Shown in pieces: positions 46,623-58,413 of a stretch of 64,000 bases of DNA. The notes beneath the pieces are model-generated. The model did no database searches. It worked only from the letters and a program-made list of their open reading frames with translations, and was not told where the DNA came from. Source of the stretch: Clitopilus passeckerianus (Eukaryota > Basidiomycota > Agaricomycetes > Agaricales > Entolomataceae); NCBI GenBank assembly GCA_944990035.1, contig CALYLX010000060.1, positions 62,001 through 126,000 on the forward strand. Direction: 5' to 3'. Both the position numbers and the translations under genes were made by a program. Position 1 is the first letter of the stretch, and each line of letters begins with the position of its first letter.

Positions 46623-49600
46623 GCCTTCATCGGGAAGGACGGCAAAGGGGGAGCGAGGACACACAGAACTCGAGCCGAGCCAGGGACAACCCCGCCCGTC
46701 ATCTCCGAGCTTGCTGATGACATCGATGACGTCACATTCCTCCGGGTGCCTTGGGCCTTGAACTCACTCCACTCTTCCCGGTTGGACCCAAATTCGCACG
46801 TATTGGCTGAGCAAATTATTCAGTTTTTGGTAAAAAAACACACGGTCGTTACAACCTTTTCGTTTGCTTCATCCATATTTGGGTTTTTGGTGATCCTCTT
46901 TGTGCTTCTCCCAGCTGCCAGATACCGTTCTTTTCGCCTGTAATTTGCTCTTCGCTTTCTTCATTTAGTTATCTTTGTGTTTTCATTGTGCTTTCATGGG
47001 ACTTGCCGGTAATTTTTTCTACGGATATAGAATTCTGCATCATTAATCACCCCCTCTGAACCTTGGTCATCCCCTTATTACTATTTTGTGTACAGCTTTG
47101 TATATTTCTGCCGCAGCCCTCATACACGGTTGGTTTGGCCGTGCATATAATAATAAAACCGCAACAACTATTTATCCTTTCTTTCTACCGTCCTCGTGAA
47201 ACTTCTCTTCTTTGTGAACATCGTATCTACCACTGCGCCGACTTACGTGCAGCCTGCCATGCTAGGTCCTCGGCGAACGGAACGAATCCCAGATCTTCGC
47301 ACTCCTTTTCTGGGTGTTAATCCTCGTTGATGGCCCCCCTGAGTCTTAACCGGACCTGTCTTAAGCAAACATTCCCTCTGTCCGCGCTTGCGCCCGCTTG
47401 TACCTCTATCTGCCCAACAAGCTTCGTAACGTTCCTAAAAGTGGCTTTCGACACAATCATGATATACCGATATGATACAGTTCTAGTATTGGCATGACCT
47501 AGACCGTGACTGCTCGCCAAGCTGGCATGGATACTTGATCGATATCTTGATGCCCCCTCGTCTTCTTCTATTTGGCCCTCCCGTGATTAGATAGACAGAT
47601 AGGCGGGTAAATCCCCACCTGGGCAAACGATTCGCGTTTGTTCTCTTTCTGGAGGCCCGGGAGCGCTTTATTTCCGCATGCTAGATGAGCAGGGAGATGA
47701 GGATATAGATGGGTGATGACGCGTCACGGTAACCACGGTAAGCATTTGGCAGGAGTCAACTCAGAACCCACAATCCTAGAATCACAGTCCGCCGATTGAC
47801 AGTGTCGATCAAAGATTGGGATTATTACCCAGGTTGGGTTAATGAGGATAGGAGGGGAGGTAGCGGAGGTAGGTCAGGCGAGAATGGCTTGGCCGAGGCC
47901 TGGGTGGTTGGCTGTGTCAAGCTTGAACTGGGGGTAGGCCGCAGGTGACGGTCGAGGCTTGGGGGGTTTGCGAGATCGAAGCGGAAGGCGCGCAATACAT
48001 GGTACGGAATTGCGAGGTTTTCGGTACTGTTTGGTTGGAATTGGGTGTTGGACGTTCGAGCTAGGAGGGCTTGAGGCACAAACTAGATCGAACTCGAATC
48101 TCCTCGAGCGTACGTAGGAGGACTCGAGTCATCACGGAAGGAAACGCTCCGACGACATGCTACCTGCACCAACGAATGAATAGCGTCAGGAACCAATGCA
48201 ATTCGAGTAAATCCTAACGATGTCTTCGCCATGTAAGGACATTCATTCCCGTTCCTTTCATTATGCATACACAACTTACCGACGCCTCCGACGTCGAGAA
48301 CTGCACTCCTTGTACTGAATACAAAATGAACACCGCCGGCCGTGCCTTGAAAGCCCAAAATCTCGCAATCTCAGTTACATTACATTTCATATCGTTTAGA
48401 GGTCATTCGAGGGGCAATTCTGTGTAATTACGCGGTCATGTGCGAATACATTTCTATACAGTTGTGTACCTTTCATATAGAGTATAGATCTAGGATGGGC
48501 CGCAAATCGTCAAATCTTCCAAAGGTGCCCGAAGTGACGAATACAAACGCGTCAGAGTGTCAAACCTGCCTATCACTGACACGATCAAGGTCAAGGTCGA
48601 GGTCAGGGTAAGAACTGGTGAGGCCCGTAAGGAACCCGACAACCCTCAGGGCCTCAGGGGCGCCGAGGTGACTCCAGGCTTGGGCCTACGTCCTATGATA
48701 CCCTGACCCCGGGGTCGAAAACATAACGGAAAAGCCGCCCTGCGGGTAGAAGTGATGAGGACATATGCATATGTGGTGAAGGAGGGTTAATAAGGTTAAG
48801 TCGCCGTCTGCACGTCAGGTTGGGCAGGCTTGAGCGTCATCATCAGGGCAAGGAACCGATTGCCCTCTCTGGTGTCGGTGGTACTTTGCGCCGCTCAGTA
48901 AGTACCGTTCTTGACGGACTCGGATTCGGAGAAGATGAGAGTGTGTTGAAGGGAGTCGAAGACGCGGTACAAGAGAGGAGGATAGTAGGGCAAGAGACGA
49001 GGGGTGCTGATGATCATCATAGGCCCTACGCATGTTACACGTTGTGGGATTCAGCGAATATGTAGGGTTTATGGATGCAGAATTTTCTGACATTCGAGGG
49101 TGCGATTCCTCGACCAATGTCGTCGGTGAGTCGAAAAGGCCGTGGTTGTAAAGCTGATCTGAAGGGCGAATGTTAATTGAGGACGAGTAAGCCTCCGTCC
49201 AGGTGTGGTGGAGTTTGTACCTCGAGTCATACCCATTCTTCCGACAGCAGCAATGTAGGGCGGTACATGTCCTCGTCAAGTGCTTCATGTTTGTATTGTC
49301 GGCGGGAGAGCTGGGCTATCGGTCACTTCTCGTCACATCTATTTTCAGAGACACAACACCCTGGGGGTTGTCGAGATCCCGTTAACTCCGTGATAAACTT
49401 TGCCTATGCGGAGGTCGGAGGCCGCAGAAACTGAATGACAGGCTTTAGTAATTGTCGAAGAGGCCAACGGTAGGCTTCTTTGCTCGTGGAATGTCATAAG
49501 ACGGTATACCGAGGTTTAAGAGGGGACGTCGAGGAACTTGAGGAACTCGACGTTGTATCTTTCCGGAGTTCTGAACGTCGGCCTGCCAATTAATTTGTCT

Positions 49601-50177
49601 TTTCTTCCGCATTTTCATATAGAGAAGCGCCCCTTCATGAATCCTTTGAATCACTAGCCGTTCAAACTCATACGACGTTCACCAGTGCATTTGAGTAAAG
49701 GATAAAGCACCGGTCCGAGCATCCCGGCGTTGTTCTTGGTTACGTGATTGTTTGGCAAATGCTACAACTACAAATACTGAAATGATCGGAACGGAACCGG
49801 ACACCGGAACCCTTGCTTTGTCCTTCTCATCACCCTCCGTTCCAGGTTTTGAGGTTCAATGAGGACTGCCAATTCCCCTGAAGTTCACAACATTCTTGGG
49901 TACACTGAAGCCGCGACAAAGGCAAACATGCTGCTGAATGCACCCTAGAACGTGTTAGAAATTTAGGAGGAAACGGCACTGCCATGCACCCACCTGGCCA
50001 AAGCCGCTGAGGCAACGCTTTGGCCTTCCACATGCGCCCACTGGCCCAAACTAGAAGGCAGCGCGTTGTTCGCTGGTATCTGATGGCCTGACAATACCAA
50101 AGCATTACTGGGCCAGGTCCTATATGAACTACATAAAAGCCACTCCTCACCCCAACCACGTCCAAGTTCTTACCACC
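46623..50177. other. Gene-poor interval, 3.6 kb
   Basis: No supportable gene. A minus-strand frame at 48815-49288 (157 codons) is His/Ser-rich and unrecognised. Region 48580-48715 has GGTCA-type hexamers and a 10-bp exact inverted repeat (GGTCAGGGTA, 48601-48610 and 48699-48708). Confidence 0.45.
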
Positions 50178-52598
50178 ATGGCCTTCGGCATCTCATCTTC
50201 GCGTGCAATGGAATATAACAGTCCCGAGGAAGAAATAGAGGCTCTTTGCAAGAACAACGGGAAACCGATGTTGTGCGTTGACTATCTTATGTATCGCGTG
50301 TGAAGTATTCATGGTTTGTTGCAGGCCTGGAGCGAGAAAACGACTGGAACGAAACGTATACCAGAAATGGACTGAAAGGCAGCACGATATTTCCAGGACC
50401 TATAACAATCAGATCGGTGAACATCGCGCAAGTTTGGTCCAACAGCTACAGCCTGGCGACCCTAGCAGCTCTCACAATGCTGCCTCGAACGAGGACCAGA
50501 ATCCGCCGACTCGCCCTACTTCACCTACTGCTGAGAACGCCCCTACTCGCCCTACATCCCCAGCTGCTGATCAACAACCCGCCCCTCCGAAAGTTACGCA
50601 GGCAGAACTCTTCGAAGGGACACTATCAGATATAGAAGATGACGAACTCACGGAAGAAGAAGAGGAAACGCCGCAAGAAAAGTTGAAGATTAAAATACCT
50701 CCCTTGAAGCGATCGACTCCTGGTATGCCCTGGAACGCGACTTCATCCCAGAGCACGACCTCCACGAAAGGGAAGGAGAAGGAAATTACGCCAGCTGCCA
50801 CCAAGGCGTCCCCGCCTCCATCCCGGTCGTCGTTCAGCAGCAGGATCCCCACTTTCCGACCTTCGTCTCAGGATCAAGCCTTCAGCGCTTTCTCTTCCGC
50901 CGCCTTGGCTATAAACGACAACCCAAGGGTTCCTCAACCTTCCACTTCGCAATCTTTCGCTGGTCCGCCCAGATTCATCCCTCGGTCTGCTGCTCAGCCT
51001 TTCGATCAGGGTTGTGGAATCATGGCCATTCAAGGCGGTCCAACTCAGTCATCCAGCACTGGAGCCTTCGGGTCGAAATTATTCATCCAAGCTTCCGTAC
51101 CCCCTGCTCCCACGCAACCAAAAGTCTTCTCTGTAAGCAACCCAATTACCGCCCCCAAACCTCACCCGACCTCCTTCACCCCCGCATGGCCGAAGCCTGC
51201 CACTTCTATCGACTCCCAGCGAAATGATGTTGCTATGGATGCTGACGCTGCAATGGGCAATGAGGTTCCTCCTGCGAGACCTACTCCTCAGGATTTTGGT
51301 TTTCCCCAGCCGTTCCAACCTGTCTCACACTTGGCTTTTCGCACTGCTCAGTCTGTCCAGCCGGTACCATCGTTCTCAGCCAAACCCTTCGAAGTTCCAG
51401 GCCCAGCAGCAGCAGCTCCTGCGTCGGTACCAGCACCAATGTTCAATGCGGCTCAACCATCCTCGTTTCCTCAACCTCAGCAGCAGCAGCCGCAACGGCA
51501 TATCCCACAACCTTCACAGCCTCCCCAACGAACTCCTTCGGTGGAAGTTGAGATGGGCCAAGAATTTACTCCTGCTCCTTCTGTTCAACCTGTATCTTCT
51601 TTGGCCTCACAGTGGGCAGCATTCGGTCAATTCCAGGCTCAGCCGCTGGCCCCAGCCCCGACCTCCACATTCGTTCCGCAAGCCCCTGTTCTAGTGCAAC
51701 CAGCTCCCGTTTACAATAATTATCATTTTGGACCGGGCTCTGCACGTCTTTTACCACTTATACATCCGCCACATCGCCTGACGTTTTCCAACAGGTCGTA
51801 CTCTGCCAACACGAAGCTCCTTCTACTCTCTTCGCGCCTCTATTCCAACAACCTACCCTTCTTCAAGGAATGGATTCTTCCGTCGCCCAAGCCTCACTTC
51901 AATTGCCTTCGTGGACTTCTGAGGTTTCCCCTCCTGAGATCCCAGTCCAGCGAACGGAGTGTGCGTTGCTCCCTCTTCAACCCTCACCTCCTCGGTCGGA
52001 TATCCTGGGCCTGACATCTTACACACCGCCGCCTTCACCTCCACGGATTCCTGCTGACTTGGAATCTGCCGACGCCTTTGAGATGATCTTGGCGAGGGAG
52101 AATGAGATTCACACCAGATGGCAGTCCAGCCTCAACAAGACCGGTCAGTCAACAGCAGAGGATCAAAAGATCGGAGAAGTGGCGTACTTGGATTTCCCGG
52201 AACGAGATCCATACAAGTTGGTGGATTTCCGCCCGCAGGAAACCCTACCAGAGTCGGAGAAGAGGAATATCCGGATATTGGTATGTTCCTTGCCTCCACC
52301 AACAAACACATAACTTACGGTCATTGCGCAGGAGGACCAACGTCGCGAAGCTGCACGAGTCGAGGCTAAACAAGCTACTAGGCTTGCCCGTAAATCCCTC
52401 AGGCGAAATTCTGGTCAAGACCTCGAATCTAGAGAGGAGAAGGGGACGCGGGACGCGCAGCGACGACTGCAAAGGAAGGACAAGGCTGCTAAGCCATACG
52501 ACAGGATACAGGTCCGGATGTCTGTCGTCGACAGAGGAGAAAGCAAAACTAAGCCTAAAACGCGACCTTGGGGTGTCTTTGATCTGCAGTATGCTTGA
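50178..52598 (+). CDS. Large intrinsically disordered Pro/Ser/Gln-rich protein
   Basis: Four exons (50178-50272, 50325-51708, 51795-52280, 52332-52598) give 743 aa. The N-terminus is charged (SPEEEIEALCKNNGKPMLPG, KRLERNVYQKWTERQHDI). Residues about 80-550 are disordered, with repeated TRPTSP, an acidic patch (DIEDDELTEEEEETPQEKL), Phe-Gln-Pro spacing and a Gln run (51478-51500). The C-terminus is again charged and helical (ADAFEMILARENEIHTRWQS, YLDFPERDPYKLVDFRPQET, EDQRREAARVEAKQATRLA) and ends RPWGVFDLQYA. Intron 2 (51709-51794) is my choice to link two frames; its donor is less certain than the others. I recognise no family. Part of exon 3 is duplicated at about 54264-54390. Confidence 0.65.
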
Positions 52599-53312
52599 CC
52601 TCGCTCCTCTTGTTCTGGGTTTGGGGCATGTGTTCGTTCTTAGTAACATTTCCGTTTTACCCGCTCTCGCTAGTTATCCTTATCCTTATCCTCACTTTTT
52701 TCTATCACTTGCTTGCACTTTAATACGCGTACTTATACCCTGTACTTACACCATCTAATTTCTTCCTCTCTCTGTAGGGTACGGATGTACCCACCGCATC
52801 ATTGTAAAATCAAATCCGATGCCATTGGAGTGGCTGCTCTTGCGCCACACTTACACCCCAAGCATTTCTTTGACTGTTTTGTTGGAGGATATTCATCTCG
52901 TTCTCTTGGAACTTTACAGCACGGGTTTGTAAACTTGTTGAGTGTCCCCCGAGCTTCTCCTAAGAGTCAGATAACAGAAAAATTGGTGGCTTACCCGAGA
53001 CGGATGTTTGGAGGTTGGTATGAGCTTATGCTGCTCCTCCGTTGCAACAGCTCGTGCCTTTTCCACCCAGACATCGACTAAGCACAGAAGTATAAGATGC
53101 ATTGGTAATTAATTACAAGTGGGTATAAAGAGTACATAAACCACTGGTTGCTATACCTATAACGTACATTATCAGGAATTTATCAAAATTATGCTTTTTT
53201 GTGGGGGTTTACGGTATTTTTCCAAATTCGTTGGAAAAATGGTTCAAAAAAAGTTTATCGAAGCTTCTGGCAGCTGGAACACCGCTACCCCTCCCTACAA
53301 TCGAACATCCCT
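52599..53312. other. Intergenic, left part of a duplicated unit
   Basis: Contains the 3' flank of the disordered-protein gene. The stretch 52785-52860 recurs in diverged form at 54440-54505, part of the local tandem duplication. No gene seen. Confidence 0.5.
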
Positions 53313-53940
53313 TCACCAATTATGCTTAATGCCACGACCATCCAGGCCGCTCATGAGATCTGACTTCTTTGTCATGACATAAGGGATGCGGTAATCCTTG
53401 CCGTCGTACTGATCAAGTGCGGGACATGATACACCAATGTCGGTCATACGCTTGTTTGCGTGAGCCAGCAGCTCAGAAACCGCAATAATCCGCTTGCAGG
53501 AATATCTGAAGTGGAATATGGGCAAGGACTCAAACTCTCGGTCGCTCAAAGTAAACCGCTTTTTCGCTGCAAAATCCGAGTCATTTTAGAATATCAGTTA
53601 ACGAGAATAGCCAACAGAACGAACCCTCGCTGAAGAACATGACCTAGAAACGTTCCATGTCAGTACGACTGCTCAAAACGGAGTGCAGAAAATGTGGCAT
53701 ACCCTGGTATCGTTGGGTATATGAGCATTCCCTCGCACTGGGAGCTTCGCCTCCCAGTCGAGCTTTTTCTGCTTCGTTTCTTTCTTCTTCTCTCGTTCTT
53801 CAGCTTTCGCCTCCTTCTCCATTTTTCGCAAGGCTTTTTCTTCGTTGGTCAGAACGGCGCGCGGCTTTCGCGGCTTGGGGAGTTTTGGGAGTTGCTGATT
53901 GGCAAAGGCGCAGCAGATCTTTTTATACCGACGCGGGCAT
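53313..53940 (-). pseudogene. Basic coiled-coil gene, duplicate 1 (probable pseudogene)
   Basis: Begins ATG CCC GCG TCG GTA TAA: a stop at codon 6. In the shifted frame the protein resumes as KKICCAFANQQLPKLPKP, AVLTNEEKALRKMEKEAKAE and KKLDWEAKLPVRGNAHIPND, then a GTATGC donor. The second half reads AKKRFTLSDREFESLP, RIIAVSELLAHANKRMTDIG and LDQYDGKDYRIPYVMTKK before the stop at 53313. The TxAKKxFxLSDREI-type motif recalls the C-terminal part of XPA DNA-repair proteins, a tentative likeness only. Compared with duplicate 2 it differs by a frameshift next to the start codon. Confidence 0.55.
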
Positions 53941-54249
53941 AGTATAATCGATGTCAGCGATGAACGGGGAGTATCTGGGGGTTGGAGAGGCGAGAAAAAA
54001 GGGGAAGGAAACGAAAGTACTTAAAGATGCGTCCTGTCAAGCGTATTCCTTTAAATGATAAAAATTTGCACAATTATCAAATTAAGCTCTTCACTCACGG
54101 CACGTGTGGTGACCGACACGCTTTTGAACACGCCACTGCAGAGTTAAGCTTTCCAAATTTCCTTCTCAACGAAGTAAAGCGGTGAACGGCTCCAACGATG
54201 TACTCGTAGATCCGTTATACGTGGGTGCATTTGTAGACTCATGATCTCT

Positions 54250-54520
54250 TCAAAACCTAGGTAACCACATCCGGGAGATGGCGTTCTTGGATATTCCGGA
54301 GCGCGAACTCTACAACTTAAGTCCGTCGACTCCCGCCCACGGGAAACCTTACCAAAGTCGGAAAAAATGATAGTTCGGCTGTTGGTATGCTTCTTATTTT
54401 CCATAATCAGAACGTGTAACTCTTAGACATTGTGCAGGATCTCACATCGTTGTAATCGAATCTGACGCCGTGGTAGTAGATACTCTTGCGCCACGCTTCC
54501 GACAACTTCATTGCAAAAGG
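54250..54520 (+). pseudogene. Fragment duplicated from the disordered-protein gene
   Basis: 54264-54390 parallels the end of exon 3 of the 50178 gene (that gene: VAYLDFPERDPYKLVDF; here MAFLDIPERELYNL, then frame disruption), including the GTATG donor at the same place. 54440-54505 parallels sequence beyond that gene's stop. Exon 4 is missing. It is a non-functional relic of the tandem duplication. Confidence 0.65.
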
Positions 54521-54756
54521 TCATACTTGTTCCGCTTGCGGGAGGAACGAAACCGGTAGTACAAGATGCATCGTTGATGAATAAAACTGGGTATAAATAT
54601 ATAGTATATTCAAGGCTGGTAGCTTTGTTTATCTGTAACGTACATTATCAACAAAATATCGAAATTATGCGTTCTTGTTAATATCAATCGAAAATCGTCA
54701 TCAGAATGGTTCAAGAAAATATCATCAAGTTTCTGAGAACTAGAGCAGCAGTACGA

Positions 54757-55365
54757 CTAACCATACATGTCACGACGACCAAGGGGGCCAGTCAAGAAGT
54801 TTGAGGTCTTGGTCATGACATTCGGAATAAGGAACTCCATGCCGGCATATTGATCAATTGCAGGGCAGGAGACCTCAAGCTCTAACAAACGCTCTGTCGC
54901 GTGATCCAAGAGTTCGGAGAGCGCAATAATGCGTTTGCCTGATGGGTTGAATTGAAAGCCTGGCAGGGACTCGATCTCTCGGTCGCTCAGCGCGAACTGC
55001 TTTTTAGCTGTGGTGACGTATTTAGGATTTTTGTACTGCAGATGAAACGGGAATACCATCGCTAATAAACATGACCTAGACGCGTTACACGTCAGCGCGA
55101 CTGCTCAAGGCAGATTTGCGGAAGAGGTGACATGCCTTGGTATTGTTGGGTATGTTCGCATCCCCCTTTCGGACAGGCAGCTTCGCCTCCCAATCAAGCC
55201 TCTTCTTCTTCTCCTTCTTTTGCGCTCGTTATTCGGCTTTTACCTCCCTCTCCAGCTTTCGCCGGCTTTTTCGTCTTCGGTAAGAGCAACCCGTGGTTTG
55301 CGGACCTTGGGTAGCTCTTCATCTGCGTAAGCGCACAGTATCTTCCTTCGGGCAACGCTAGGCAT
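54757..55365 (-). pseudogene. Basic coiled-coil gene, duplicate 2 (probable pseudogene)
   Basis: Starts well: MPSVARRKILCAYADEELPK, VRKPRVALTEDEKA. Then a frameshift and a TAA interrupt the coil; in another frame it continues RKLEREVKAE, stop, KKEKKKRLDWEAKLPVRKGD. The C-terminal half is open: NPKYVTTAKKQFALSDREIE, SLPGFQFNPSGKRIIALSEL, EVSCPAIDQYAGMEFLIPNV. It matches duplicate 1 throughout and sits at the equivalent place in the repeated unit. YVTTAKKQFALSD resembles the xTxxAKxxYxLxD signature of XPA C-terminal domains; function is not established. Different lesions in the two copies indicate independent decay. Confidence 0.6.
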
Positions 55366-55465
55366 GTTTGTGATTCGTATAAGCGATGAAGGCGGCGTAT
55401 TTGAAGGCTTCGGGTACGAGAAAAAAGTGGGGAGAAACGAAAGCACTTAACGACGCGTCTTGTCA

Positions 55466-58413
55466 CGCGTGGTGCTTAAATGGCATTACTGTACATAATG
55501 ATATAATCAACGTAAGTAGTCACCACACGTGTCGTGACCGACGCGCTTCGCGTCCCAAGTCGCTTGGGCGACTAACTCAGACTGCACTGCGCAGCCAAGC
55601 TTTTCTTCTGAACGAAGCAGAGCTTTAAACGGCCGCAGTGAGATACTTGTGGACCAGGTACTCTGGCTCCATGTGGAGAAATCTATACAGTATTTGTATG
55701 AATGAATTGCACGGTACCGGGGAGAGTGTACAACCGTACAGTCGTTTCTAGAAAGTTTCTAGCAAGTTTCCGGTTCAACCAATGCACTGATCCTATCCGT
55801 ACTGGAACATAAGCATACCTGCTGGGGTAGTTTCTATCATCCTTTGGAAGAGATAAAATCTACCTAGTCAAATGCTGCTCAGCTGGGGTTGAAGTAGTCG
55901 AGAAGTAGTCAACAACAAGTACGAATAGATGAATCTCGGTCGAGCGGGTGTACCGCCTTGCTGTACTATGTGCACACTATACAGGCTGTACGCTGACAAA
56001 GAAAGCTTGGAACGCGAGTTTTCCATTTTCCTGCATCAAAATCAACGAAGTCCAACTACCAATCCGGAATCTTCTAGAAAGTCACATCAGGTCCACTCCC
56101 AACCGGAGTATGCTTCAATCGAGCCCATTTGAAGTTTACACAACGCCCCCAGGTGGCCAGACACGTTTACAGTTTCAATTTCAATATATACTGAGACTCT
56201 GTCGGTCCTGACATAGCCATTTAATCGAGCCGACTTCCTCGCACGCTGGGTGTCTCAATTGAGCACTTGAGATCGTCAAGACAGCGTAGCTGGACAAGAA
56301 AGCCCATTTACACAACGATGCCTCAACAATCCGGGTAGTTCCTCGCCGCAAAGAATTGACTCCCTGGTTGGCCATGCTTCAACGCTCAGAGTCCCCGACG
56401 GTATCACTCGAAGCCTGCAGGGCAGTCTCGCCTTCGATCTGCCTGTCTGTCGGTGGCGACTCGGAGCTGTCAACGCAGAAGGCCCAAAAGCTTTGGGCAC
56501 GCCCTGCTCAATGGCAGTCCTCACCAAAGTTGTCGCAAATTTAAATTCCATAGATTATACTGAAGTTAAAGCTGCCAACGATACCTCTGAGTAGGATCCG
56601 GTGCGGTAGATGCAGCTTTCATTGACGAGTATTGGCAATTCTCCGGATCACTTGCCACCAGCCGAAACTAGTACACGGCAATACGCCTCGATGAATTCAT
56701 TAGGCAGTCATGCCAATGTCAATCCTGGGCCTCGTGTCCAAGCACGTCAATGCCCTCGGTACAATGACGCCGACAGTCATAATGTTCAAGAAACGCAAGA
56801 GCGACCCAAGCGGATGCATATGATGTCATGCACGTCTGTGGCGGCAAGTCGACATTTTCAAGCATTCGACGACAGAAAATGACTACATGGTGACGATAAA
56901 AGTTTTGGTTATGGTGCGCAGTGCAGAGAACATATGGACTCGCGGCTTTATTTCCATAGAACTCGTCATCCAAGCCCGGCCGGGCCAAATCCATCTCTGG
57001 CAATCGTCACGGAAACCAAAAGTTGGCCCTCTGAGTCGGAAAGTTCCAGTGATCCCAGAGAGGAATTTGAGGAAAGGATATCAGACAAGTTACGCCGGTG
57101 ATGTCAGAGGACCATACCCCATGATTACTGTACTACGACGCCGAGACTGGGAATTACTGAGAGCTGAGGGAATGCAAGCATATGGACGTTGGATACCGGC
57201 GCTCACACATAGTGAGAAAAATTTGAAAGGTGTAATTGTTGATGGGAGGTGTGCGGTGCTTCGTGGGTTAAGAAGGCCGATGGGTGTATTAGGGGGACAA
57301 GGACAAGGTTTTGCGTAGGTCGCGTTGTTTTCATTCAGAAGCAGGCCGATAAGCTAGCTCGCCGGCTTGTAGGCGCGGTGGTATTGATTTGGATGGGTTC
57401 TAAGGGTCCAGAATGGTCCCTGGCTGGAGTCGATACCATATCAAGGCAGCACTTGGGGATGCTTTTCATCATCTGTAACGTCAGCTAACAGCCGTTCCTA
57501 TTCAATCAGGTGGCAGATGTTGATTGATATGGACTGCTCTACGGAACGATCCAACAGACCCGGGGATGTATCTGGAAGTTCGAGGGCGGTTGAACGGCGG
57601 AGGGTTACTGATTCGGTACACTCTGACCCCTGGCACCGCTCGTTTTGTGTTCGTTGAGTACAGACGGTGGGTATTTACCGTCGGCGTCAATTGTATATAT
57701 TTTTGGGAGAACAATGTTATGTTTTGATGGGAGGTAAAGGCTGAACTCGATATCGAGTCACGACAGGATACCAGGTTGTTGCCGTTGTATAGTTGGTTCG
57801 GCGGATAGTATGACAATCGCCGCTACTCGCCAGCACGCCAAGCCATCCGCGGACGATTTACACGAGGAAGGAAAGGTCATTTTTGCCCGTCCGCAGGCTG
57901 CTGTGAAGGCACAAGCAGGACGTAAAGTGGAAAATTGCCAGCATTTTTGGGAGAACTCTCCAATAATTCGCTAAAATTATAGCAGTATAGGCATTGGAAG
58001 GAGATGTTATTATTATAATTTTATCGCGCTGTTTTCAACGGCGGCATGTTGCGCCGAGTTTGGCCGGAGGGCGGGAAGAAGAAAAAGGCAACAGCACGTG
58101 CTTTTTGGCCCGAAAAGGAAGGTGGGGTTTCCGGGGTCCGTGGAAAGATGCGAGAGGCGTGGGCCAGGATTTCGTTGAGTCTTTCCAGTTTGCTCATCGT
58201 TCATACCGTCGTTCACGCCGTTGTCCTTCTCGACTTCGCCGCTCAGCACGACGTGCAGAGCATTTCTCGCTACATTAACCCTGGATAATGCCAATTAGAC
58301 AAATCACTCAACGAGTCGATTTCAAGAGCCAGTAACCACCTTATTTCCTAATCCGACCTTTTCTTCCCGCTTTCTTGCAACTTTTTTCTTCTTCTCTTTT
58401 ACCCTTCAACATT
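55466..58413. other. Gene-poor interval, 2.9 kb
   Basis: 55430-55650 is the distal end of the duplicated unit (compare 53990-54200: shared TCACACGTGT-like and CTTCTGAACGAAG-like stretches). The rest holds only short or doubtful frames; the longest (56887-57318 +, 143 codons) shows no family features. The right end is the promoter area of the membrane-protein gene. Confidence 0.45.

Noticed and set aside
48601..48708. 10-bp inverted repeat with GGTCA hexamers
   Set aside because: Too short, no target duplication, and nothing links it to a gene or mobile element.
56887..57318. 143-codon plus-strand ORF
   Set aside because: No recognisable domain and uneven residue content; a competing frame over 57030-57110 looks equally protein-like, so neither can be supported.
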